Part shown: positions 43,541-56,804 of the stretch, in pieces
Layout: each line of letters opens with the position of its first letter
Numbering within the stretch: the first letter of the stretch is position 1
The notes under the pieces: model-generated
Told to the model about the DNA's origin: nothing
Database searches by the model: none
What the model saw: only the letters and a program-made list of their open reading frames with translations
Position numbers and translations under genes: made by a program
Assembly (NCBI RefSeq): GCF_028640845.1
Contig: NC_080539.1
Coordinates: 300,373,516 to 300,437,515 of the forward strand
Length of the DNA: 64,000 nucleotides
From: Ahaetulla prasina
Taxonomy: Eukaryota > Chordata > Lepidosauria > Squamata > Colubridae
Direction: 5' to 3'

Positions 43541-46142
43541 TAATATTTTTACATGGCTTCTTTTGTTGGTATTTGGTAATGGAGCACTTGGTTAATATGG
43601 TTGGGTTTTACGATAGACTTATATTGCTTTCTATTGGTAGAAGTGAAGTTTCACTTATAACAGTTCCTAGACATGAATACATTTTATAATAGGGCCCTAA
43701 ATGTAAAAATAATTGATGCCTTTTCCCTAACCTATTGTCTAGACTTTTTAAAAGTTCCACAGCTTTGAAGCAAAAGGGAATTTGAACCAATCTGTGCTTC
43801 TCCTGGCCTCTTGAAATCAAGAGATAAGATGGATGGCTCCAGAGAATAGTATTGCTTTTAATTCTAAATACTGAAGTGTCAGTTTATAGTTTTGGTCTAT
43901 GAAGGCTGATTACAGTAACTAGTTCATTCTAAATCAGTCAAACAGCTTGATACTAGCAACAAGAAACAACTTGAATACGAATCCTAAAAGTCTCTTCTGC
44001 TGTTCTTTTAATTTCTATTTGCTAATTGATGGTATGCTTCTGACAAGAACATTTTATTCGCAGTATTTTTAATTTTGATTATAAATGATCTTTTAAATGT
44101 TTGGATGTCTAATTAAATCTCATTGTACTATCTTCTATTTCATATATCTCAACATGACTCTTAGCAGTTTATTTTCTAAGAATTAACTTCTTACATTTGT
44201 GCAATTATTTCTAAAGACAATTATCTTAACTTCTAAATTTACTCCAATTTGTACTCCTTTCTATATTTGCCTATGGTTCAGAAAGAAAAATGAAATATTA
44301 GTTTGATTCTTAGAGAAGAATCTGGAGTATAACATTTGGAATAAAAAAATATCTTGTCTCAATAAAAATGAACCACCAGTGTGAAATAGGAGTTGAACTT
44401 TGTCTCTTTAGTTTTACAGATTTGCCCTATAATTTATAATCTAATTTCAAGGACAAGAGAAAACCTAATTTATACCATACTATTTCACTTAATACTATGT
44501 CAGTGAAATCCATACAAGCTGCATGACTTAACTGGCCTAGCCAATTGCAACTGAAGAATCTGACTGCTGCTTCAGGCTTAACAGAAGTTTATGACTTGAG
44601 ATGTGAAGCTCTGAAGAATAGCATTGCAAGGAATGGCTTTTAAAAATAAGCCTGAATCTCACTGTGGTTGTTGACCTTGAATAAATGACACCTTCTACTA
44701 ACAATGCTGCATGAGTTTTCCGCAGAAATACCCATTAAAGAAGAGACCTGGTATTGGAAACCTAACAAGTATACTGAATAAACAGAATTCAGAATTGTTA
44801 ATGATACCCTTTTAAATACATTTCACTTTTGTAGGGCTATTTAATACTTGCTCAAGGCAGCAGCAAAAGGCTATTTGAATAGTAACTGTGCTGGACTGTA
44901 CCTTTAACACGGCAGGCGGAAATTCAAGATGGAACTACTTTTGACAGGGCTATTTTCAAATATAAAATGACGGCAGGAATGTCATGTTTTTGCAATATAA
45001 ATTAGAGACCGTCCATCTAGTATGCTCCAGATTTTTTGGACTTCAATTCCTATTAGTCTGAAACAGCATAAGCAATGACAAGGGGATTGTCTAGAATAGA
45101 ATATCTGGAATATCTAGAATATCTGGAAGACATTGGATCTGCCTCAGCTGGCATCCCCTATCCCTCAAACCAGTTTATTGGGGCCTTTTTCTGCTTTCTA
45201 GCTTTGATATTGGAAAGCTGGGAGGTGGAGAGGGGGAAACACTAATTGAAGCAAATGCCTGGAGAAAAGCACCGGGGGTGGGGATCAATTGTCCTTTGTT
45301 ATACCTTCCTTTTATTATTAATTTTAATCTCATAGCTTCCAGCATATGTGAATAGAATGTACCTATGGAAGGAACTATCTCTCCATCAGTTATATCTTCT
45401 TGGCCTCAAAGCTGATTTTTCTCCCCCTGGGGTTTGGCTTATGCTCCTTGCTACAAGTGTAGCTTCAAGAGTAATAGATTTAAAACATTAATCTCCTGAA
45501 GGTCTGAGATCTCTGACTACCATTTGTGCTTCAGCCTATTAAAAGAGTGCTTATCTCTCTTTCACTTCTAATGTAGTGCATGAATATTTGAAGAATTCTA
45601 TGAACGAAGATTCAGTAATATAGAAAGGGATTTTAGCTTTTTATTGGGGGATGGACACTGCTCACAGAAGCAGGAAAATGGCTTTATGGGCCACAGCTTC
45701 CTTTGCTATAATAAATAGCTTGAACCAGGGTAACTCAATTCCGGCTTGTAATAGACCTTATGAGTCCAAGCTTGGAGTCTATTAAAACAACAGGCACGTT
45801 CTTCTCATCACTCAGTAGTGCAGCTCTGTCCCAAAATCACATCATTCAAGATGTGAGAAGACAAAACTGCACGAGACCCTAACAAGGCATGTAACATTAG
45901 CCTAGGGAAAGATGATCCAACATTTCTACAGCTCATCTATTTCCTCTTTGGTTGTTTCAGTTCCCTTAGTCAGAACGCACATTGTTCACCGTTGGTGTGA
46001 GAGGAAGAAGCCTGGCCCTCAGAATCACTTTAATGATAATTGTGTTTGTGTATGGATGGCACACATTTGTAAAATGTCTTGTGATGTGCTTTCTCAGCCA
46101 TTACCCACTTTTCTGGTATAGTGGACATCTGCTTATCCCCTA

Positions 46143-46218
46143 TGCCAGCAAAGCTGGCTGAGGAACTCTGGGAGTTGAAGTCCACAAGTCTTAAAAGAGC
46201 CAGGTTTGCAGACCCCTG
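46143..46218. mobile_element. Half of a hairpin hAT MITE
   Basis: Matches the right arm of the hairpin family ('gagttgaagtccacaagtct', ending 'gcagacccctg'). The left arm is missing, so no duplication can be tested. Confidence 0.75.
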
Positions 46219-46347
46219 CCCTATGCTTTTGGTATTCCATTATCCCCTGTGCTTTTTGGTATTCCATTATCCCCTATGCTTTTTGGTATTCCATTATCCC
46301 CTATGCTTTTTGGTATCCCATTATCCCCTATGCCTTTTGGTATTTCA
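46219..46347. repeat. 27-bp minisatellite, about five units
   Basis: The unit contains 'cccctatgctttttggtatt' followed by 'ccattat'. Because 27 is a multiple of three, frames through it show a repeating Phe-Trp-Tyr-Ser-Ile-Ile-Pro pattern that is not a gene. It starts exactly beside the MITE half. Confidence 0.92.
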
Positions 46348-47910
46348 TAAGACTTGGCTGTTTCAGCAAGCCTTTGAGATCTGAAATAGTTTCTCCTATA
46401 GGGAAATAGTTTTGACCATGGTACTTCCCAGTGCTAACTGTTTGTTGTTGTTGAACTAATTCATACTGTTGTTATTGCTGCTATTATAATGATTTTTTAA
46501 AATCTTTTTAATGATGAGTAGATGAGGTAAGTAAACCTGTTGGAGACTTTTACTGATTGGAAAGGTGTATACGCCCGGTAAATTAAAAACTGGCTCTACT
46601 GGAAGGCCTTCAGGAACTGTGGAGCCATCAGTGCTTATATACTTGTTTCTGCAAATTTCATGTTTAAAAGTAATATATTATTTATCAAAGTTATTTTAAT
46701 ATCAATAAACTGCTTCAAGTCCAGTAGGATTGGGATGGTCGATAAACTGCACAAGTAAGCAACCAACCAATCAACCAAACCACTTCTGGCCTCTGATTCC
46801 CTGATTCCAGTGAAACACCATCTCAGTGGAATGCATAATATATAAAACGCTGTCCTCCTTTCAAATAGTATCAGCATCTTCTGGTGACTAAAACGGCTTA
46901 AAACGCATATTAATGTGAATTGTTGGTAGATGAGCAAAGATCACATGTAAATTTCCAAGTACCCATGATGTGCGTGGGCTGCTGGGAGTAGAGCGTTGGG
47001 ATGAAAAGAGAGAGAGATGAACTCAGAAATTTGGAGTATAAAAGGACTTCAAAAAAAATATGGAAGTTTACAAATAAAGAATTATCAGAGTAACTTAATT
47101 TGGGTTCTGAAAACATAGCAAAGAATGGCTGGTAACAAACTTTCCAGCTCAGAAAGAAGGGATTTGGTATTTAGATTAAACGTCTCAATGCTAAGTAACA
47201 ATTAGCATTGTTGCATTGTAATTTGGACAATTGTTCTGTATTGCCCCTTGAATGAAGAATAGTCCAGAATAAAACATAAAGCTAATGACAGAAGTAATAG
47301 CAGTATGCTGCTATTACAAATACTTAAGAGCTGTTATTTCTTTGTTATCAAGAGTGTTAGCTCCATAGTTCTGAAGCATCCTTTCAAGGATGATGCTGTT
47401 ATACCATCTTCCTTGAAAAAACTAAAATAGAAAAACTAAATAATCTGAATATTTTGTACAATGTATATTATGAAGCATTTTTACTGATCTGCATTTAATT
47501 TCTAAGCATTGTGATAGGCATCTTTTTAATGAGCTTTATTTGTTCACATTTTGTGAAGAAGAATGCAAAATATTTGAAAACCCACTAGATCTTTACTAAT
47601 GTGACCAATTAGAGAAAGAACTGTTGTGTAAAGATTCTTGAAACATGCAAGGTCAGACATAAAAACTCTGAGATCCACAGGTGCGTTAACAAACTCAGCA
47701 AAGGCACCTGAAGACAGATTTCTGCAGGCTTGTGGTCCTCCAAACGTATTAGACTTCTAGAATCTGTAGCCAGGATGGGCCTTCAGGTGAGTGGTTCAAC
47801 ACATTTTGGAAGGCAGCAAGTTAAGGTAGATTCCCTTAAAGCATGCTTTGACTTCCATCTTGGAAGTTCTTTGTTGCTGATATGCTTGTATGTCTGGAAT
47901 GGGAAAATTC

Positions 47911-48235
47911 ATCCAGGCCGTCTTGCCATAGCTGACTCACCTGGCCAACTCACTGCAGCCAATTCACCGTGGGACAACTTGCCCCACAGTGGGACAACCT
48001 CACTGTGGGATAACTGAAGAGAGGGACAAGTAGAATTGCAGTTCACTCCAGCCTTGAGAATGTCTAACTTGAGAAGGTCCAAACCTAAAGCAACACAATG
48101 TCTGATGCAATTTACTTATCCTTCTCTTGAGTTATCCTGGGTTGAATTATCCATGGTGAAGATGAGTTGTCCTTCAGCGAGTTGGCCAGGGCGAGTCGGC
48201 TGGGATGAGATGGCCAGGGCAACTTCTCCTAGGCC
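47911..48235. mobile_element. Probable TIR element with ~45-bp imperfect ends
   Basis: The left end includes 'gctgactcacctggccaact', the right end 'gagttggccagggcgagtcg' in inverse. Short units 'gtgggacaact' and 'gtgggataact' repeat near the left end. No coding sequence or target duplication was identified. Confidence 0.5.
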
Positions 48236-48296
48236 CTGTATGTCTTTACTGAAACTCTGAGAAAGTACTTCCTAACATGAGTTCTATGAAGTTGTA

Positions 48297-48466
48297 GGTA
48301 AAGGTAAAGGTAAAGGTAAAGGTTCCTCTCGCACATACGTGCTAGTCGTTGCCGACTCTAGGGGGTGGTGCTCATCTCCGTTTCAAAGCCGAAGAGCCAG
48401 CTCTGTCTGAAGACGTCTCTGTGGTCATGTGGCTGGCATGACTCAACGCCAAAGGCGCACAGAATG
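48297..48466 (-). mobile_element. 5'-truncated Sauria SINE / Bov-B tail
   Basis: Starts with four GGTAAA-type units and continues as in 42116 up to 'caacgccaaaggcgcacaga', where it stops. Flanked by the perfect 12-bp duplication 'tatgaagttgta' (48285-48296, 48467-48478), proving that truncation happened at integration. Confidence 0.92.
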
Positions 48467-49094
48467 TATGAAGTTGTATTATAAAGTCTTTTGGTCTATT
48501 TGGAGATTTCTTTTTTTTGGCAGGGAATTAATTGCAAACATTCTTGGCTGTTATTGTTGGCAGAACTTGTTAAATCTGACTCCAATATGTACATGTCTAT
48601 ATCCATATATATTTATATAAAAAAATAATCAGTAGCTAATATTAATGTAATTAATGAAGAGAATAAAAAAAGACAGGGATCATTGTGCAAAGTTCAGAAC
48701 TGGGGAGCAAGCTGAAGAGGCAACCATGCAGTTTAACACATTCTTCTGAGAAAAGGACTTTCCATCTCGGGATAAGAAAAGGAGACAAGATTACATCAAA
48801 AATATGACCAAAGGAGCACAGGGGGAGAAAGGAGAGCAAGGAGAAAGGAAAGGATCCAAACGCACAGAAGTTCAAACAGCCTGTAAGGCACAAGCACTGC
48901 ACAAAAGGAGGATCTTAAGCTAAGCTCAAAAATGCAGAGATGGGACCGAAACAGGGTGAGAGCGAGAATATAGGAGGGAAAAGAATAAAACTTGGTCTGT
49001 GTAAAAAATCAAAGAGAAAAAGGCGGAGCAAAAAAGGTTGTTTTTGCAATCTGCATTTGCTTGGTTTCTTTTTTTCAAAAAAAGGATCTCACAC

Positions 49095-49198
49095 CTGATA
49101 TTCCTCGTTCCATCCATTTCGGTTCACCAAGGACAATGAAGAAAGTCTCCTGCCTTTCGTATTCCTCCTCATCTACTATTTTAACCCTTATGGTCTTC
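49095..49198 (-). CDS. SLC8A3: SLC8A3 mutually exclusive exon B (CBD2)
   Basis: 104 nt (1 + 34 codons + 1). It encodes KTIRVKIVDEEEYERQETFF then IVLGEPKWMERGIS, the exon B form of NCX3; human NCX3 has an almost identical EPKWMERGIS ending. Acceptor 'ccctacag', donor TCAG|gtgtga. It has the same entry and exit phases as exon A and replaces part of the second Ca2+-binding domain. Where exon A has Asp-Asp (VIDDEE), B has Asp-Glu (IVDEEE), and the Lys of A's EKNK is replaced by Glu in ERQE. In NCX1 the corresponding A/B differences change Ca2+ affinity of CBD2. Spliced to the shared exon it gives GIS-EV, or via exon C GIS-ALLL. Confidence 0.96.
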
Positions 49199-50867
49199 CT
49201 GTAGGGACAACAAGAAAAAGATGGGTGTACAGTGGGTAGTCTGGTTGGTAGTAAATTCAGCAGCAGCGGTCGACACTACTACTTCCCCTACCACCACACC
49301 TTCTCACATGCAGCCTGCTTCTGCCACTGTCTTGGTGGTCTTTCACTTGCTTTCTAGGACATATCAGTTGGAGCTGATCTTTAGATGAATTAGAGAACAT
49401 TAGAGGAAGGAAGGAAGGAAAGGAGGAAGGGGCAAAGAGTGAGGAAGAGGAATCTGGCCTATAGTGATGGTTAGTGAAGGGTGACCTCTGCAGCACATTT
49501 AGTCAAATGTCACATGGTAATAACAGTTCATCAACCGGCTGAATCCAGAACAGCCTACAAGTAGAGATGGGACAAGCATCTTTAGCGTATTTGATAGAAA
49601 GCCAATTTTTCTCTGTCTTGAACAGTGGGTGAAGAGTGCAGTAAGACAGAATTAAAATATCCTTTTAACATACAGACACACAGGCATGCACAAACTCATG
49701 CACAAAACATAGCCAGGATTTTTTCATCTAGATCTTTTTCTCTGCAAAGGCAATTTGGTTTCTTTCCCCCTACTTGATACAGTAATTTTTTTTTTTTTAA
49801 CTGAGAATTGATAATTCATTTTTGCTGACTGAACTGCTCGGTGCTTATGAAATTCAATGTTATATGGGTATGGGCAGAATATAATATAACCTATGTGAGT
49901 ATTGTGCAATGACACGAAAGACACCCTGATAAAAATGAAGTTGCAATTCTATACCCATTTAGCTAGGAGTAAATCCAATCAAACTCAGTGGCATTCATGT
50001 TTACATCAACTTGCCTCAGAATTGCTCAGAAACTTTACTTCCTCTTCTTTTCTTACCTATTTTTTTTCATATACAAACATGAAGAATGACAAAGAATGAA
50101 TACTAATGGTTTCCCATTTTTCCTTAGAAGTTATCTATTTATATTGATTGGGTTTCTATTTGAGACCCTGGACCAGTTCTAACACAATCTCTGTTGTTAT
50201 TTTCTCAAGGAATCCAAACTATTTCCTTCAATTTGTATAAAGTGCCACAAAAGAGCTAGATATATGCCTGTATCCTCGAAACGTCGAGAATTGAAATACA
50301 ACATTAAATTAGCTTTTTAAGCCAAGGAAGAATCTGTATTAGCCACAACTCTCCCATATAACTTGCAGAATGATGAGAAAACTTGAATGTATTTTTAGGA
50401 TTAACTGCGATTCTCAGTTTTCACGTACAGTCACATGTAGACTGATTGGAGATTTGCTGATCAAATCTCTCTCTATATAGACAATGAAGAAGCATTTAAG
50501 GGAAAGAGATTTTGTCAAAAAAAACAACAAAAAAACCCACAACTGTACGCATTCTATTTTGCCACCTGCTGTTGTCAGCAGCCTCCGTATCAATTAGCCA
50601 CACAGACGTCAGGCTAATATCAAAATAAATGTGTGATTCTGAAGGAGCATTTTTGGATGGTTTGATGAAAAAATATTTTTTGTTCCAACACTTTGGCAAG
50701 TCACAGCCTAACTTAGCCTTCAAATTAATCAAACAGTTTGTAAGGTTGCAAAAAGTAGGCTGAGGACAGGCCATTTAGAGACAAGCAAGGATCTCTATAC
50801 ACATGAGTATAAAAGGGTTTGCAGTATTGATCAGCACATGTGGGAAGACCAATTTCAAATCTCTGTT

Positions 50868-50971
<104 letters not shown>

Positions 50972-51388
50972 CTCTGCCAACTCTATCTCTAAATAAATAG
51001 CTTTCAATTAGAGGAAATATTTAGTCCCCTTCCATGGTACATTGAATTGGCATGGATTTAAAGTTAAAATGCCAAATGAGTTTATCGGAAGACAAGAATG
51101 ATATGTTAGCATGTTGGTCCATTGATTCATAAAACATCTTGTTTTGTACAGAAAAATGAATAACCATTTTTTTTGCAAGGCAAGAAACTATTATTAGTGT
51201 GCAGATCTTGGGACAACGATAGGTATGCTAGAAGCAAGTTGAGCTGAAAGACTTCCAATATGCATATAAGTTTGCATCATGCTGCAGGGTTGAGCTCTAT
51301 GGCCTATTTCTGTAGTGTTGAAGATGGATTTGAAAACTCCAGTGCCCTGTAATTTCAAGAATATGCATTGACATCCTTCAGTCAATTC

Positions 51389-51390
<2 letters not shown>

Positions 51391-51419
<29 letters not shown>
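51391..51419. repeat. (CA)n microsatellite, UG-repeat in the transcript
   Basis: About 14 CA units on the plus strand, so (UG)n in the SLC8A3 pre-mRNA, about 200 nt downstream of the exon A donor. Confidence 0.95.
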
Positions 51420-51619
51420 TGCATTCTCAGCTAAACAAAGCACCGTCTTGCTAACTTCCATCAGTACCATGTGACAGGCTGTGCAGATACAGCAGTGTTA
51501 AGGATAGAGCAGTTGGAAAATTAAAAAAAGAGGCCACTGATAGCGAGAAAAGAAAGGTAGGAAATAAGAAAAAGAGGAAAGAAGAGTGTTAATGTTAGTT
51601 GGGAGAGCCAGTACTACAC

Positions 51620-51726
51620 CTTTCTGTAAACTCATATCCATCATTCGAGGACCCATCAGCTCAATGAAGAAAGTCTTGTTTTTTTCATACTCCTCATCAT
51701 CAATTACCTTGATGTGAATAGTTTTG
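51620..51726 (-). CDS. SLC8A3: SLC8A3 mutually exclusive exon A (CBD2)
   Basis: 107 nt (1 + 35 codons + 1). It encodes KTIHIKVIDDEEYEKNKTFF then IELMGPRMMDMSLQK, matching exon A of NCX3 (MMGPRM...DMS.QK in mammals). Acceptor 'ccattcacag', donor AAAG|gtgtag, a weak-looking donor compared with gtgag/gtaagt elsewhere in the gene. The VIDDEEYEKNK stretch corresponds to the Ca2+-coordinating loop of CBD2 with the Asp and Lys typical of A-type exons in excitable tissue. In NCX3, exon A is used together with exon C: K-ALLLTQ-E is in frame, and A spliced directly to the shared exon would also be in frame. Confidence 0.96.
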
Positions 51727-52935
51727 CTGTGAATGGAAAAATAATAAATGTCATAATAGGGAGAAGGGGGTGAGCAAGCTGGGCAAAAGAGGGAGAAAAG
51801 AGAGAATTTAAATGGTCAAAGCTTACTCACCCATCATGAAAAACAACAACAACAACCAAAAGTATTTTAATTTTTTTATCCTGGCTGGCTTTATCCTGGA
51901 AGAGTATTTGCATAGAGAATGGAAACAGATTGTTAAAAAATATATTCCAGCAATAGCATCTCAGATATCCAGTCACATCTAGAATTCTATTGGCAGTTTT
52001 CACATTTAATTAAAGACAGAAATACATATCTGTATCTATACAAGCTGTAATTTATGGAATCCATAGTGTACACTTAAGGTGTTCTTAAGTAATTTCATGC
52101 AGCTTTAAGCATTTTTGCTTTACTAGAATATTAAAAAGCATATTCATTTCTATCTCTCTCCCTCCCTCCCTCTTATCTGCCTTCTAATCTCCCATCTTAA
52201 CCTAATGCTTTTTTCCCTTAATAACTGAAAAGTTGAGATAGGTATGCCACAATGATTGTGAGAGATCACTTTCCCAACCAACCCAACAAAAATTGTTCTG
52301 AAAAGCTACCATCTGTTTTTCAAAAAAAACCTCCAGGAGCCATTCTAACATGGAAGAAAAGACTAAAATACCTCCTTCCTATCTTCTAACAGTCCCAGTG
52401 CTGCTCAGCCTTCCACAATGGCTGCTATTTACAGAATAAAAAGTGCACATTAGTTGCACTAAGATACAATCTGGGTTGGGTTTACTATGATATGCATACT
52501 CACCCGTTAAGATGTGTGAACTGTGATTCGTGACTAGCACTGATGATGTTACCTAGCTTTGGAAATGAAACAGCTGCAAGAAAACAACCAAGCTCTGAGA
52601 GCACCAAGGACCCCTCACTGTGATTTATGGCTTGCTATTCAGTGTGAAATGAGCCACTATATTCTTGGCTTGGAGAGATATCTGCCTCAGGCATCCCAGT
52701 GGCATTTTGTGGTATACAAACCACATTTGCGCACAGATATTCAGTAGCAAAACCATCGATGTTTGTGGATGCTAATTTTTTTTTTAACCTTATCTATATA
52801 TGATAGTTTTTTATACTACACAGACTCCATAAGGATTCTCAGCTCTGTTTACAAAGTTGCATGAACTTAGCTAACAAACAAAAATAAATGCACAAAAATA
52901 AATATAATATCAATCTACCTTGGTGTCCTCAACCT

Positions 52936-53207
52936 TTTTTTATTTATTATTACATTTATATCCCGCCCTTCTCCGAAGACTCAGGGCGGCTTACAGTGTG
53001 TAAGGCAATAGTCTCATTCTATTTGTATATTTACAAAGTCAACTTATTGCCCCCCCAACAATCTGGGTCCTCATTTTACCTACCTTATAAAGGATGGAAG
53101 GCTGAGTCAACCTTGGACCTGGTGGGACTAGAACCTGCACTAATTGCAGGCAGCTGTGTTTTAATAACAGGCTTCTTACAGCCTGAGCCACACCACGGCC
53201 CTTATGA
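52936..53207 (-). mobile_element. tRNA-derived SINE with CR1/L2-type tail, minus
   Basis: Same family and orientation as 4110-4377 ('tatcccgcccttctccgaag', 'caatctgggtcctcatttta', head end 'gagccacaccacggccc'). Confidence 0.85.
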
Positions 53208-53235
53208 TCTCCTTGACAGAAATGAATTACCAATT

Positions 53236-53480
53236 AGGAGCTGTGTTGGGGCAGTGGTTAGAATGCTGTACTGCAGGCTACTTCTGCTCACCGCTGGCTG
53301 CCAGCAATTTGGAAGTTCGAGTGTTACCAGCTCACGGTTGACTCAGCCTTCCATCCTTCCAAGGTCAGTAAAACGAGGACCCAGATTGTTGGGGGCAATA
53401 TGCTGACTCTGTAAAACCGCTCAGAGAGGGCTGAAAAGCACTGTGAAGTGGTATAGAAGTCTAAATACTATTGCTATTCC
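53236..53480 (+). mobile_element. tRNA-type SINE (33485 family), plus
   Basis: Head 'ttggggcagtggttagaatg', box B-like 'gaagttcgagtgttacc', tail 'agcactgtgaagtggtatag', 'aagtctaaatactattgcta'. It lies head-to-head with the SINE at 52936-53207. Confidence 0.88.
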
Positions 53481-53984
53481 ATAAAGTTAAAACAAATGGT
53501 TTTGCCATGACTTGTTTGATTTTCATACAATCAAGATACATTAGAGTGTGGTTAAATATACCATGTAAACGTATCCCCGTAAAGTGTTTTGGAGGAGTGG
53601 TTTGTGATTGTCATCCTCCACATTGATTGTATTTTCCTATTAGTTCCCCAAACAAGTTTCTAACTACCAGTATGTCCAAATTTGTTTACTTTGTTCAAAA
53701 TCAGCAAAGCCTGGTTCAATATTTATAACAGTTTACTGCCTTCAAAAGCTATCAGACAATTATGATAAAGCTGCATTTATGTATTAGAATACCGGCATAC
53801 TTTCAGTGTCCATTTCCCCCTAATTATGGCATTATTTTAACTCCATGTTCTTTCTTTTGAAAATAGCAGAAGACTAAATAATCTGATTAATCCTTATATG
53901 TTGGTGTTTTTATTACTAAGAATTCTTAGCAGCACAGCCTTTTCTTCTCTCAGTATATCAATAAGTTGGAGCAGGCTGTTTTAT

Positions 53985-54198
53985 CAGTGATAGTATTCAG
54001 CCAATTCTATACGGTTCGGGTGAACTGGTGAACTGTGGGAGGCTCTGCCGACCAGCCCTGACATCATCATGTCCCATTGCTGATGCTCTGCGCATGCGCA
54101 ACAGGTCCTGCACATGTACAGAAGTGTCACGCGCAAGTGAAGCAAGAATGTGTGCTCACATTTGTGAACCAGTAGCGAAGATAAGTCAACCACCCCTG
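53985..54198. mobile_element. 214-bp hAT MITE
   Basis: Left end 'cagtgatagtattcagcc', right end 'gtcaaccacccctg'; duplication 'tgttttat'/'tggtttat' (7 of 8). Internal similarity to 38620-38882 ('gtgaaccagtagcgaaga', 'gcgcatgcgcaacaggtcct'). Confidence 0.78.
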
Positions 54199-55339
54199 TG
54201 GTTTATATAGTAATAACATGTTTTGAACTTCTTGGATATGCACTTAAAGATTTATTCCTTCATTACCTTTGATGGATATTGGGTTGGGTTGCCATAATTA
54301 ATAATAATTAAAAGAGACATTTTATAAATTCCTAGAGATATTATATTCCAGATAGAATTTCTATTTCATTTCTCTGAATAGCAGTCTTAACTCTGTGGGA
54401 ACACAGCTAGAATTGTTGAGGAAGGTCTTGTTGTCATACTTCAGGGGAATGCAGTGTTTCCAAATTTCAAAATCTCCAAATACCTATTTTGCCAATTCAA
54501 AAACCAAAACATCTCTTAGAAACTGTAAGGACAGAAACATAGATGTAAGATGGATTCCCACCCCCCCACCCTGATATTTTTCATTTTCATGCAGGAATAA
54601 CAACTTTTTAAACAATTTCAGAATAGCAAAAGACGTATGCTACAGTAAAAGTAAATGTAGAAAAAATATATTGTGATGGGCCTGGCTGGAAACACTCTTG
54701 GCTTTTTATCTGGATCAACACATACTTAAAATTATAATTGCAAGTTATTTAGATATTTTCATGTTGTCAGTATAAAAAGGAGTTCAGTGAAGCATAATGT
54801 TAAGCAATTACCTCTCCCACTACAACTTCAACACTGTCTACACTGCTGAGAATCATCCCTTGATGAGTGTTTTTAGGATTCAAGATGCTTGTTTGGAGAG
54901 GTAAGAACAGAGAAAAATTGATAGTGTGAGAAGCTTTCCAGCCTAGTGGTGCTTCCTTAAGATATTTTAAATTGCTATGGCTCATTTAATTGCTTATGAT
55001 CATAATTATATTTTAGTATTAATTTTATTTAATGGCTTCCTAGCTGTTCCAAGAGCCTGTGCTGAACTCTATCATAAATCAGTAGGAACTAAGAATGTCT
55101 GGATACCTCTTCTATGTGGAAAACTAAAGTGCTGGAACTTTTTCGTTTTTAAAAAAAAGAAAATGCATTGTATCCTATATGATGGCTCCCCATTTGATAC
55201 AGAAGGGTTCTATATGGGAATCGGACATATTCATGAAGGAACAAGTTTTATTTATCTATTTATTGAAATACTTCATACTGATCTCAAGATGAGATACAGG
55301 TAGGACGTTTTTGTTCATTTGATTTTTAATTTTTTTCTT

Positions 55340-55790
55340 CCACAACTCCAGGTGCTCACAATGGGGGTCACCCTTCAGAAGCAGGCAGGGTCAAGGAGAA
55401 GAGCCTTTTCTGCTGTGGCCTTGTGGAACATTCTACCACTGGAGGTGACAACTATTCCTTTCCCTTTTGGCCTTCCAGAAGGATATTAAAACCTGGCTTT
55501 GCTGGTTAGCCTGGCCCCCTGAGGAGGGTGCTCACTATTAGGAGGTGGCTGATGGGCTAAGAAGACCTCAGCTCCATCCCATCTTCTCTTACCTCTCCTA
55601 CGTTTGGTTATAGTACAGTTTTTAATCATATTTTAAACTGTGTATTTGTATGTTTTAATATTTTAATTACCTTTTACTTGTTGTATAACTTGTAAGCCAC
55701 CCAAAGTCACCTACTAGGGGAGATGGGTGGCATAAAAATTTAATTAAAAAAATAAAAATAGATAAATAAATGATACAATATTAACACAAA
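55340..55790 (+). mobile_element. CR1/L2-like LINE 3' end
   Basis: C-terminal coding traces ('gtggccttgtggaacattct' region) and the 3' end 'aagccacccaaagtcaccta' plus 'ctaggggagatgggtggcat', as at 36400-36490, ending in A-rich repeats that lead into the (AAT)n array. Confidence 0.72.
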
Positions 55791-55797
55791 TAAGAAC

Positions 55798-55851
<54 letters not shown>
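55798..55851. repeat. (AAT)n microsatellite
   Basis: About 18 AAT units directly following the LINE 3' end at 55340-55790. Confidence 0.95.
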
Positions 55852-55853
<2 letters not shown>

Positions 55854-56804
55854 TAATATCTAAACAGAGTTCCATTCACAGTAGATCTCTATTTGTCATG
55901 TAAGTCAAGAGGGAAGAGTTTCTATCCATAGAGCACCTCAAGTGAACAGGACTTTTCTTGCTTCTCTGCATCCTGTACTGTACTTCTCCCTTCAGAAACT
56001 ATTATTCAAGTGTACATATCCTGCACAGTAACATTGCTGCCTAAAATGCTTGTCACTGAGTTGGCACTGGAGTTTCCAAGATTGATTAATTCTGAGAGAA
56101 TCTAACTTACCCTCATGTGACTTAGGTCTGATGTAGCTGAGAAATTCATGGCCACTATGGCCACCATAAACCTGACTCAAATTACTGAGAACAGAACATA
56201 ACCTGGTAGTTATACATTTGACCTGGCTTTTGCCTTAGAGCAGTTGTAATTTGATCTCAAGATGGAAGACATCACCTTCATTTCTTAATCATGTTAGATA
56301 ACTCTTATGTCAGGGTTCCGACCGATGCCCTAATTAAATCATGAGCCTCCAATGAAGCTTCAAAAGAAATCCAGTTATTTATTAGAAGCTTCATGTTGGC
56401 ACGTTCCAAGTGAAACCAACTCTGACCTCACTTAATTTACATCCTGGCTCTGACCCTGTTTTCCGCCTCCCCTAAAGGTGTGTCATCAGTCACATTCTCC
56501 AATTAAGCAATTTCGCGGGTTGTAGAGATCACTCCACTCAAGCCACTGTGGGTAACCGCAGAGATGGCCTTGACAGAGAGATGGCCAGAATGTGCTTTTG
56601 TTATGACTGAAATGCAATTTCCTTTGCAGCTGCAAAGTTCATTTTCCCATCCTCCTTGCCTATGGCAGGAGAGCAGGCTAGGGATGCTTTGCGAGTTGAC
56701 ATCTTATTTACTTTCGGCTTGCTGTTGTTACTTCCTGGAAGTAAGCTTCCAGCTGCAATTCAGTATGTTGGTCGCTGCCTCTATATTGCTTTTTTTAAAT
56801 TTTT

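Larger units (their letters stand above)
40998..49094 (-). other. SLC8A3: SLC8A3 intron between exons B and C, 8.1 kb
   Basis: Donor TCAG|gtgtga at 49094, acceptor tatag at 40998. It contains two SINEs with tail variants, hairpin MITEs, a minisatellite and a TIR element. 43545-46140 and 46350-47900 are AT-rich without features I can identify. Confidence 0.88.

Noticed and set aside
46121..46409. Two plus-strand frames with a repeated Trp-Tyr-Ser-Ile-Ile pattern
   Set aside because: The pattern is the translation of the 27-bp minisatellite; no gene signature outside it.
40998..49094. Extra NCX cassette exons D, E or F
   Set aside because: I looked for short exons of the NCX1 D-F type around C and the shared exon and saw none with fitting phase; NCX3 is known to use only A, B and C.
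56310..56800. Possible LTR starting 'tgtcagggttccgacc'
   Set aside because: The start looks retroviral, but I could not find a matching CA end or a target duplication, so it is not listed as a feature.
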